Origin: Spongospora subterranea
Lineage: Eukaryota > Endomyxa > Phytomyxea > Plasmodiophorida > Plasmodiophoridae
DNA length: 16,408 bases
Direction of reading: 5' to 3'
NCBI GenBank assembly: GCA_900404475.1
Contig: OUQQ01000049.1
Coordinates: 1 to 16,408 of the forward strand
Position 1 is the stretch's first letter, and each line of letters opens with the position of its first letter. A model generated the notes under the pieces. It was not told the origin of the DNA. It worked only from the letters and a program-made list of their open reading frames with translations, and searched no databases. Below are positions 1-7,753 of this stretch, piece by piece. Made by a program: the position numbers and the translations under genes.

Positions 1-500
1 CAACCGGTTCAACCCCCCAGTTATTCCTGCTAGTCCCATTCGATCATTGACACATCAAGCTGTTACAACTGCAATCGAGCTTGCTGTCACTCCTCATCCA
101 GTGTAACACGATTCCCATTCATTCGAATCCATGGACTCCATTCGCAACGAAGTCTCTTCATTATCAACGAAGCGGATTTAGATATCAACTGTCGATGCTT
201 ACTCCCGCAATCCTCCTTACTCATTCTCAGTGGCATGCCCAACGACGCTTGGTACATAACTTTGAATATGTTAATTCCTTTGTGCCACCTCTTAATTTCT
301 AGAACTAAAATTTAGAAACTCCGCCTGACAAGCACATTAGTTACCAAGACCAGATTCGACAAACCTCTTTCCATTCGCTAACCGTCAATTCAACAATTAG
401 CTAAGCTTCGGGATGCCAACATCGATGCATCTCAACGTGAGTTGGCATTGTAACACGTGGTCCTCTAGATCGTCCTCGGAAGACTGGGCGTGGCTGAAAA
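1..500. other. No intact gene; coding-like scraps
   Basis: No complete gene is visible. Two open stretches look partly coding. One reads in frame from the left edge to a TAA at 104-106. The other is open from 34 to 312 (+) with no good start and contains L-P-Q-S-S-L-L-I-L-S-G followed five residues later by W. This loosely resembles the strand before the second metal-binding histidine in AlkB-family dioxygenases, but the W-x-H motif itself is absent. A third scrap near 404-452 (+) reads K-L-R-D-A-N-I-D-A-S-Q-R-E-L. The stretch could be the decayed outer flank of the inverted repeat that follows, or the end of a gene to the left. No function is assigned. Confidence 0.3.
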
Positions 501-819
501 CAATTTTAAAGTTTTTGGAGCCAGAAGGGCCGTGTTATCTGGTTCCTTCGTCATATTGCGCACACAACCTGATCAGATTGTCGATATTGACTGCGACGAT
601 GTGGAGGCCGGGTGGATGATTCTTGAGCAATGAGGTGATATCTGTCAATTCCGTTCAACCATTTTCCATCATGTGTTTTCTGCTGTCAGCCTGAATTAGG
701 TCTGTGCTTCGCCTTTTCCGATCTTTGGTTTCTGCAACGTCTCTGTTTATTGTATCTGTACTTTCATTGCCACAAGATACCTACTGTTGCCAGTTCAGTT
801 GGATTACGATATGAACGGT

Positions 820-1200
820 TGACCGGTGATTCACAATCGTCTGGTCCCTGTAACATTACTTGAAACAGTCGTTGAGTGTATATCAGTTAACACCTTGATA
901 TCAGCGGTATTTACACTGTTACATGATTTACCATTGTACTGGTCATTGTTGAGATATCTCCACCAGATTTTCGGCACATTTGACATATGGCGATCAATCA
1001 GCAGTCGCCAGGACAGATCAACCTGCAAGAACTTGAGCTCGTTACAGCAGGGGAAACAGGCTTCAGCTCACGATGTAAGGCGCTGTCTTGGCTTGCTGGA
1101 GACGATCAATACAGATTTCAGCGCACATGTTTTTTACACGGGCGCTCGGTTCCACATCGTGTTTTAGCTCCTAAACAGCACGAACACGCCACTTGAGTTG
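820..1200 (+). pseudogene. Degraded retrotransposon-like coding sequence, left arm
   Basis: The plus strand of the left arm, open from 826 to 1167, ends in a segment reading R-R-C-L-G-L-L-E-T-I then D-F-S-A. The reverse complement of the right arm encodes the matching segment. Together they resemble the F-L-G-L...F-S...P-L-T stretch at the join of reverse transcriptase and RNase H in Ty3/gypsy Pol. That family call rests on a short motif only. The frame is broken on both sides, so it is read as a fossil. Confidence 0.3.
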
Positions 1201-1258
1201 TTTTCGCGATTGTTCACTTTTCGGGGTTATTAATCTTTTGGGTAGGATCGAATGTAAT

Positions 1259-1496
1259 CAATTGCTTAGAGGTGTGACAATGAGGTGACCTTAAGCGACT
1301 CACAGGAGTCAGAGGGAACCTGCAAACGGCCGAATAATGTTAACGGCTTATTAATGGCCAATTTATGGTCATTATGAATTGGTCAATTCAGGCCATTATT
1401 GTCTCTATCAGCGAACCCAATTCGGCCGTTTGCAGGTTCCCTCTGACTTCTGTTAGTCGCTGAAGGTCATTTCATTGTCATATCTCTAATCAATTG
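1259..1496. repeat. Well-conserved palindromic core of the inverted repeat
   Basis: The arms 1259-1335 and 1420-1496 are nearly identical in inverted orientation and include a 28-nt perfect match (1308-1335 with 1420-1447). The roughly 84-nt spacer is itself partly palindromic: AATGGCC near 1352 mirrors GGCCATT near 1391. This core is much better preserved than the outer arms. It may be a separate, younger miniature inverted-repeat element nested in the older fold-back, or the part kept similar by gene conversion. A transcript through it would form a long hairpin. Confidence 0.8.
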
Positions 1497-1513
1497 ATTT
1501 CATTCAATCCAAC

Positions 1514-1705
1514 TCACGGAAGATTATATTCCTTTAAAGCGAAGAACGAACATCGCGCAAGATGACTCAAGTGGCGAGCTCGTTTTGTGTCGAAGCTAAA
1601 CCACGATGTGGAACAGAGCGCCCGTGTCAACGATGTGTTCGACTTAATCGCGCTGAAACCTGCACTGATCGTGCTCAGCAAGCCAGGTACAAGGCATTTT
1701 ATCAT
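1514..1705 (-). pseudogene. Degraded retrotransposon-like coding sequence, right arm
   Basis: This 63-codon open stretch on the minus strand mirrors the left-arm segment at 1080-1200. It reads G-L-L-S-T-I-S-A-G-F-S-A, then S-L-T-R-A-L, then W-F-S-F-D. The order and spacing resemble the Ty3/gypsy Pol connection region (F-L-G-L, F-S, P-L-T-x-L-L, F-x-W). No start codon, catalytic motif or continuous frame is visible around it, so it is interpreted as a decayed fragment. Confidence 0.35.
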
Positions 1706-2511
1706 GATTCCCCAGCTGCAATGACTCCCTTAGTGTCCACAGCATTTTGGGGGTCACTCGGCTTACATTGTTGGTTGATCTTCACTTGCTATGGTGGCAA
1801 AAGCAGTTGAAACACGTATAAATGTCTCATCCGGGTGGACAAGGGTTGATATCTCAAGTTGGAAAATAGTTGATGAAGATCATTTTATTGATTTAGCAGA
1901 TGGGCCACGATATAAACATTTTTTTCAGACTATAGTCGAGCGACCCGCAAGTCGGCCGACGAGTCGCGGTCTCGTGACGAGATGGTTTTGATGTTAATCG
2001 AATCCGCGTTGCATAGGCATGTGTCGTTTTGCACTTCGGCGATGCCGGAAATGTTCATCACACGAACAGTGCAGAGTATATTCATTTCATCGCAACTTGC
2101 CTCTCACAAATTTGCCTTTCGAGACCAAATTTGATCTGAGGTCAATTTTATGGTGGTTATCAACGCATGTAAGCCTACAGAATGCATCGCCGAAAATTCA
2201 AAAGGTCTGTTGCACGCGTCGAGTCAGTATCAGATTTTATCTAGAAGGCTGGAGAGGAAACGCTAAGGGCAGCACCGGCGATCTGTCAATCTTTTCAAAA
2301 ACAATCGTCCATCAATTCTCTATTGATACAAGGGTCAGTAACCAAGGAGGAGATTGGTCATGTGCAAAAAAGATCAGAATAAGAGAACACCATTGACGTT
2401 TTTTAATTCCAAGGAAGGGCAGCGATTGAGACTGTCGCGCAGCAACCATGTTCCTGTCCTGAATGAGAGACCCTAAGACAAAACAACCGTTCAAACGACC
2501 TCGGCGGTGCT

Positions 2512-2706
2512 CTACTCAACATCTAAAAATATTAATTGTACTTTGTACTGATGATATCCCGCCTTTAAACTGCAATGGATACCTCCGCTGATGAACTCAC
2601 CTGGGGATAACGAATTAATGGAGGCGATGATGGCAACAGGTTCTATAGGTATACAATCATATGATTTGTGGCCAGTATCCTGGTTGAGAATAGAGACCGA
2701 CTGCAA
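2512..2706 (-). pseudogene. Reverse-transcriptase-like fragment (Ty3/gypsy type)
   Basis: A 64-codon open stretch on the minus strand reads L-N-x-x-T near its start, then C-I-P-I, and S-L-K-A-G-Y-H-Q-Y-K-V near its end (L-K-A-G-Y-H-Q at 2568-2548). In Ty3/gypsy reverse transcriptases the same region runs L-N-x-x-T, Y-P-I-P, then F-S-x-x-D-L-x-S-G-Y-H-Q-I-x-V, with matching order and roughly matching spacing. The first catalytic aspartate that should sit just before L-K-A-G-Y is cysteine here, and the Y-x-D-D box is not found downstream. It lies on the strand and side expected if the right arm of the inverted repeat is a decayed pol gene. Confidence 0.4.
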
Positions 2707-2750
2707 TAAAACCCGCTAGACATGGTGATGGCACACCAGCCGCGCAAGGG

Positions 2751-2820
2751 TCCCGTTATCCGTTACCGCCCGTTACCGCCCGTTACCGCCCGTTACCGCC
2801 CGTTACCGCCCGTTATTACC
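2751..2820. repeat. 10-bp tandem repeat, unit CGTTACCGCC
   Basis: Five perfect copies of CGTTACCGCC fill 2761-2810, flanked by degenerate copies at 2751-2760 (ends CGTTATC) and 2811-2820 (CGTTATTACC). It lies between the transposon remnants and UBA3, in no supported coding region. The perfect core suggests recent slippage. The short GC-rich unit could also be a cluster of protein-binding sites, but nothing else in the window supports that. Confidence 0.95.
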
Positions 2821-2830
2821 GTCCCCAACT

Positions 2831-3420
2831 TTTAGAAAAGAACAACTACACCCGTAACATTTTTGCCAAAACAATATTTATCGAACATGATCCAACAAAA
2901 CACTCGTAATTGCTCTTTCATTTGAATCGCACGGGTTGTCGAAAGCGGGTTCACAAAATACACGATATGCCTATTTATTATTGCGATGGATGCGGAATAT
3001 AGGGCTTTTTGGTTATTCATTATATAGCCCCCAACATTGAGTCTCTGCCTATTGTCAACAACTGAGAGTGTTATCATAACCACGACATACCGCCCATGAT
3101 TGGCCAACATTTTCATGCACACATGGATATAAAACGCCATGAAGACCGGATAACACATAGTAATAATTTACATCGCAACTGATAAAATTTTCCTCGATTG
3201 CTTGATTTCATGACAGCTTCTTTCAATGACAATTTTCATTACGTTTTCGATGAATTCCGACAATAAACAATGTAATCTTTGCAAACGCCATAGGATCTGG
3301 TTCCCACACTACCTATATTGAAAGTTGTTTGTGCCCCCTCCGAGTATCATATTCATAGCCGAGCGGATTATTGAGAGTGCGTCCTTGACTCCAGAGGTCT
3401 GCAGGTATTCGTCGCCATTC
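2831..3420. other. UBA3 upstream region; no supported gene
   Basis: This AT-rich stretch lies between the tandem repeat and the UBA3 start codon and should hold the UBA3 promoter and 5' untranslated region. A 108-codon frame is open on the minus strand (3158-2832), but it shows no recognised motif and has an unremarkable composition, so it is not called as a gene. No clear TATA box or RNA gene was seen. Confidence 0.5.
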
Positions 3421-5831
3421 ATGACCACCTCTGCTGTCTGGCCATCGCTCACCAACGTCCTATCAAGGACCTCGCCCTTCACTCCACCTCGTAAGTGGTT
3501 GCCAGCAGCGCTCTTCGCTTCCGTCCATTACTGATCGATTCGTGTTTACCAGCTTTTGTCCCAGGTCCACAGGTGGCCAAACCAACAAAACCATATTACG
3601 ATCATGCTATTTTCAAATCATATTTGCAGTTTGAGTTCTGGACAGTTTTCAGAGAATATTTTGAGAGTCACGTATATATTGCCCCATTTGATAATGTTTA
3701 GGCATTCCATGTGCATGAGTTGTGAGATATAATATTATCCAATACAAACACTTCACTATCGTCAAATTAACGTTATAAACTGAAGATGTTGAATTCATTA
3801 TGTTGTCCATCATAAAGTTTAGTCGCCTAATAAGTTGAATTGGAAAAGCCGATGATGATATGCGCTTACCATTATTTTTTTGCTTGTAAAAATGGGGGAT
3901 TACGAGGCGTTTCCATCTAACTTTAGGGTTTTTTTTACAGAATCTTGGGAATTTGTCCAGTAGCGAGAGACGTGTTTTGGTTGTCGGAGCCGGCGGTTTA
4001 GGATGTGAAATCCTCAAGAATCTGGCGTTATCCGGCTTCACTGACATTCACGTAATCTCTCCATTCACAGTGTTTTACTTTTGAAATCCATGTGCAATTT
4101 AGGTCATTGATATCGACACCATTGAACTCTCAAACCTGAACCGCCAATTTCTGTTTCGACAAGCTGATATATCCAGACCCAAAGCTGTGGTCGCCGCCGA
4201 GTTCGTGATGACTCGGTGTCCATCTGTTCACATAACAGCGTATTTCCAAAACATTTTCTCTTCGAAACCGGTTGTTGAGCGTTAAGGTTAGGCATTGCAA
4301 GAAGATTCAGGAGTTTCCGGCATCGTTCTACCAAGATTTTTTCCTCGTTATCGCCGGTCTTGATAACGTACTTGATTCACTATCGTCATGATTGTCCTTG
4401 ACATGAGTTGCAAAGGTGGCGGCGCGGCGTTGGCTTAACTCAACCATTGCTGGACTTGTAAGCGATCCAGTCACTGCTTATAATCGTTCCTGTTTTTATG
4501 CTTTTGAACCAATTTCGTATCATCTACAGCGTTGGTTTTTGAGCAAGATGTTTCCACCATGTTGTCCTTTGATAATTATACAGTCAGTGTTCCACCGTTC
4601 GTTTAGAGTGATAGAATGCGCATCTTCGATGGCCAAAACTTCTTGTTTTTTTTTTTCACGTCGTATTTTAGGTGCAATTTGACGAGGACGGTAATCCTGA
4701 TGCCGACTCCATTATTCCGTTGATCGATGGTGGAACCGAGGGGTTCAAAGGGCAAGCTCGCCTCTTCTTTCCTCATCTCACATCATGCTGTAAAATTATT
4801 TTAATGCCGTTCGTGCTGTTCGTCTTTACACACCTGACGTATAAGTTTTCAGACGAGTGTAGTGTGTCGACATTGCCCAATCAACGCCGATTCGCCATGT
4901 GTACCCTGGCCAACGTCCCGCGTCTCCCAGAGCATTGCGTTGCGTATGCGCTGGAGGTGGAATGGCCGAAATGTATCATTTTCCTTAACGCGATCTCAAT
5001 GAAACACGCTAACTACGTGTGTAGTAAAGTCTTTTTACACGGCCAATGAGTACTCCATGAAGGGGAAAGCCGATGGAGATGGGGTTGGAGTTCAATTAGA
5101 TACGGATAATGTGGAACATATGTCATGGCTGTTCATCAACGCTAAACAACGCGCCGATAAATACGGTATCGCTGGTGTCACATACCAACTTACTATGCAG
5201 GTCGTGAAGAACATTGTCCCAGCAATCGCCGCCACGAATGCAGTTATTGCTGGTCAGTATTGACTTGGTTCATGTGGGAACATTACGTCTAATAATACTG
5301 ATAGCTGCTTGTGTTAATGAGGCGCTAAAGGTTGCCACTTGGATGTCTCAGCCTCTTAGTAATTATTTCATGTTCGCTGGTCAGTTGCTGATGTCGTTCG
5401 CAATCTGAAAATCTAAATATTGAATTGCTAGGATCGACTGGCATTTACGGAAGGACGTTCGAGTTCGCTCGTAATCCAGATTGCATTGTGTGTGGTCGTC
5501 GTCAGGCATCGCTAGAGTGCCAGTCAGACGATACATTGGAGAAATTGCTTGAATTGCTCATGAACGACCCAATTCTGTAATGGTGTTGTCTAATGGGAAA
5601 TTGTGTCTGAGATGGGTGAATATGTATAGGAAATTATCAGATCCGGCACTGTCAACGGACGAAGCCGTCTTGTGGATCCCTGCGCGAGCATTGCGGGAAA
5701 CATATCAATCTAATCTGAGTAGAAAACTGTCTGAGCTGTTTTCAAACGATCCTGCTCCGGTACTATACGCTATCGATAAGCAGACATTGGGCAGTGCACG
5801 CCTTACAATTAACCTCAAATATAAATCATAA
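3421..5831 (+). CDS. UBA3: NEDD8-activating enzyme E1 catalytic subunit UBA3
   Basis: UBA3 pairs with NAE1/ULA1 to adenylate NEDD8/Rub1, carry it as a cysteine thioester and pass it to UBC12 for cullin modification. The spliced product is 447 aa (human 463). Exons: 3421-3490, 3553-3572, 3941-4051, 4103-4239, 4292-4367, 4416-4457, 4672-4789, 4853-4972, 5025-5252, 5305-5379, 5432-5576, 5630-5831; all introns are GT-AG and all phases close. Visible motifs are the nucleotide loop G-A-G-G-L-G (46-51), [13 protein letters not shown] (70-82), D-G-G-T-E-G-F-K-G (171-179), zinc cysteines C191/C194 and C350/C353, and the catalytic cysteine in F-A-M-C-T (C208). Residues from about 365 form the ubiquitin-like UBC12-binding domain. 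ATG 3421 is the first in-frame ATG before the conserved S-P-F-T. Convergent with TIM17. Identity is secure; exon 2 is the least certain part. Confidence 0.96.
3553..3572 (+). other. UBA3: UBA3 exon 2, a 20-nt microexon
   Basis: The exon lies between acceptor TTTACCAG and donor GTGGCC. It takes phase 1 from exon 1 and leaves phase 0, matching exon 3. It supplies P-F-V-P-G-P-Q just before the nucleotide-binding loop, matching the F-V-P-G-P of plant ECR1 at the same distance from the loop. Skipping it would shift the frame. The only weaker alternative is reading on to a donor near 3671, which is in phase but adds sequence unlike any UBA3. Confidence 0.75.
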
Positions 5832-5932
5832 TACTCATTCTATTCACATCAGACCAATCAGAGTTCCAAAGATCATCAAATTCAACACATAGATGATGAA
5901 TATCTAGGACAAATTGTATAAATCGATTGACA
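5832..5932. terminator. Shared 3' end region of UBA3 and TIM17
   Basis: Only 101 bp separate the UBA3 stop (TAA, 5829-5831) from the TIM17 stop (TAA on minus, 5935-5933). Both 3' untranslated regions must fit here or overlap. No canonical AATAAA is visible on either strand, so cleavage signals are either variant or lie inside the opposite gene. Confidence 0.4.
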
Positions 5933-7034
5933 TTATGTGAAACGTTCAGCGGGTGTGAAATCATCGGCAAAGTCATCGTGACCCAAGTCAATATCGTCGA
6001 AGACAAAAGTGCCATCATCGTCGATCATATCGGTATCAGGGGTGAATGATTCAGAATAGGTTGATACATGTGGTGCAGGTGGTGGGGATGCGATACCGGT
6101 TCCAAATGGATGTAAACCAGGTGGTTCAGCCATCTTAGGCGCCGCTCCGTACTTGGTCAGGACAATGCCAAGGCCTTCTATAACGCCGAGGATTACCCCA
6201 CCGATAACGGCCTGTCTTGCCATGACTTTCCAACCAGCTGTTGTAACGCAATTAACGCCAAAGTAACGCAACGATTTGACCAAGATGGTGTGGCGTTACC
6301 TCGGGCGGCCAAGATGGCACTGGTGGAGGCGCCAGACATGATGGCGTTCCAAGGATCCTCCTTTTTCCTGATATGAACCAGAGCACAATCAACAGTGGAG
6401 AATATTCCACCGAAAGCGGCAAAAGCGCCACCAAGTGCCGGGGCCCGCATCTTCACTGAATGGACCATTCCCATTACGCGCTCGTTACGTGGACTGTTTC
6501 TCAACCCTGAATTGCAAACAGACGTTAAGCTGGAAATAGCAGCTAGCAAACTAATAACAATCAAGAAACTGATACAATGGCTGTGAGCGAGTAAACAATA
6601 AAGTGGAAGTAATCACAGATTAAATGATCGGGAACTAGAAAGGACCGTCCCTGGGATTTGCTCAAAACAAACCAGTAACACAACCGGGCAATGGTCAACA
6701 TAAAGTGTAGAAAGCACTCTAAACGAAGGTAGAGAGCTGGGTTGGTTTGAAGCAATACAAGATAAGAGTCACAGCATTGCAAGAGCGTGAGCAAAATCAA
6801 CGACTTGAAAGCGCGAAAATTACAAAAAATCCATGATATGGGGAAATTGATGATGAATACGGTTGGAGCCCCATTGTGAAGTAAATACCATTCACAGATG
6901 GGCGATATTATGTGCATGTGGATAATAGTCAAACCTTTGAACGAATGCCATATACCACCACCAATTGCTCCCATACAAAAAGCTGATCCCATATCGTCCA
7001 CAATTCGATCCGGACATGGTGCTGGTGGATCCAT
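5933..7034 (-). CDS. TIM17: Mitochondrial inner-membrane translocase subunit Tim17
   Basis: Tim17 is a core channel subunit of the TIM23 complex, which imports presequence proteins across the inner membrane. Exons (minus): 7034-6935, 6506-6300, 6237-5933, giving 203 aa; introns are 428 and 62 nt, both GT-AG. Diagnostic motifs are P-C-P-D-R-I-V-D-D near the start, [24 protein letters not shown] and K-K-E-D-P-W-N-A-I (81-89). C7 and C74 are 67 residues apart, the same spacing as the yeast disulfide pair C10/C77. The four expected membrane segments span about 15-130. Unusually, the last 34 residues (170-203) are strongly acidic, with repeated D-D, after a proline-rich linker. TIM17 is divergent from the membrane-protein gene at 7163. 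Confidence 0.95.
6507..6934 (-). other. TIM17: TIM17 intron 1 with a long open frame
   Basis: At 428 nt this is the longest intron found in the window. Exon 1 reads on in frame through its donor for 124 codons to a stop at 6563-6561. The deduced extension is rich in Leu, Ile, Phe, Tyr and Cys, with two or three hydrophobic stretches. The splice junction is well supported because exon 1 joined to exon 2 restores K-G-L-R-N-S-P exactly as in the family. No snoRNA boxes were recognised in it. Confidence 0.6.
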
Positions 7035-7162
7035 TGTCGAAAGTAACTACCGACAGATTTTCCTAGTCCTACACATCTCCGGTTCAACAAGGTCCGCAGT
7101 TTAGTCCGTGCAATTCGGGCAACGACCGCCGGCCGGTCTCTTCCCAAAGACGTCATCCACCC
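7035..7162. promoter_or_regulatory. Bidirectional promoter between TIM17 and the membrane-protein gene
   Basis: Only 128 bp separate the two divergent start codons (7034 on minus, 7163 on plus), so both 5' untranslated regions and promoters must lie here. The region has a GC-rich patch (7121-7142, with CCGCCGGCCGG) and no TATA box. This architecture suggests shared regulation but does not prove it. Confidence 0.5.
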
Positions 7163-7753
7163 ATGAATGATGAAGTCGCCGTCAAGCGAAAACACCATCT
7201 TCGTAGGAATTCATCTTCGTTGTTGGACGAAATAGTAATCCGTTCTCAATCTTCATCGCTTATCACTTATTCGTCGGTCAATCTCCCGAACAAAATCAAC
7301 TTCGCAGTGTTCTTGCTCTCGCTTTTTTTGGCCATAATATGGCGTCATCGTGCCTGTAATGCCGGGATTCTGGCGTTGCTGGACACGCTATACGGCGGCG
7401 ATAACTGGGCTATGCTATTTTCAGCTTTAGTCTTAACGCCACCGTTTATCATCGCTCAAGCCGTCCCATCGTGGCGTTTTCGCCTGTATCTGGCAGCCAT
7501 GGCGACATTAGCCACCGTTGGTATGTACAGCCGGACACGGCGCCTGAGACCGCTTGCGCCCTTCAAGAATCGTTGGACAGATAGGAGTGCCGCCATTGCC
7601 TGGTTCTGGTCTGGAATGTTCGCGTTAACAACATTAGCGGATCGTGATCCGATTGGTCTAATAGGAGCTATGCTTATCACGATGATATCTGTTATGGCCT
7701 TTATCAAGGCATTTATTAGGGTTAACGAGGAGCTCATTGCTATTAGGGCCTGA
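7163..7753 (+). CDS. Unrecognised 196-aa multi-pass membrane protein
   Basis: This is an intronless frame from ATG 7163 to TGA 7753, and I do not recognise the family. The first 40 residues are polar and serine/lysine-rich (K-R-K-H-H-L-R-R near 8-15) and probably cytosolic. Hydrophobic segments follow at about 45-60, 81-101, 107-123, 143-159 and 164-184. A basic loop, R-T-R-R-L-R-P-L-A-P-F-K-N-R (124-137), lies between the third and fourth. There is no obvious cleavable signal peptide. The length, clean composition and tight head-to-head arrangement with TIM17 support a real gene. A mitochondrial or ER membrane location is possible but not shown. It is the only gene here without introns. Confidence 0.8.
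   Translation: MNDEVAVKRKHHLRRNSSSLLDEIVIRSQSSSLITYSSVNLPNKINFAVFLLSLFLAIIWRHRACNAGILALLDTLYGGDNWAMLFSALVLTPPFIIAQAVPSWRFRLYLAAMATLATVGMYSRTRRLRPLAPFKNRWTDRSAAIAWFWSGMFALTTLADRDPIGLIGAMLITMISVMAFIKAFIRVNEELIAIRA

Larger units (their letters stand above)
500..2430. repeat. Large decayed inverted repeat (fold-back element)
   Basis: The left half (about 500-1360) and the reverse complement of the right half (about 1370-2430) align along almost their whole length by eye, with the centre near 1365. The inner arms are strongest: 1308-1335 is perfectly complementary to 1420-1447 (28 nt), and 1259-1335 matches 1420-1496 with few differences. Further out the match weakens but persists. Examples are 1088-1125 against 1650-1690, 1140-1200 against 1565-1625, 950-965 against 1845-1860, and 533-575 against 2350-2390. 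The outer limits are uncertain. Both arms read inward into the same degraded protein, so this looks like two head-to-head copies of a coding element. No target-site duplication was identified. Confidence 0.75.

Noticed and set aside
987..1040. Plus-strand ATG followed by Q-I-N-L-Q-E-L-E-L, resembling the start of prefoldin subunit 5
   Set aside because: The similarity stops after about nine residues, no coiled coil follows, and the stretch lies inside the fold-back arm, whose mirror copy does not encode it.
2832..3158. 108-codon minus-strand open frame
   Set aside because: It has no recognisable motif, no clear promoter context and a composition like the AT-rich surroundings. A vague likeness to MULE transposases could not be supported.
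4458..4671. A hidden exon in the 214-nt UBA3 intron
   Set aside because: Joining the flanking exons directly reproduces the family sequence from A-R-R-W-L-N to I-P-L-I-D-G-G without a gap, so no extra exon is needed.
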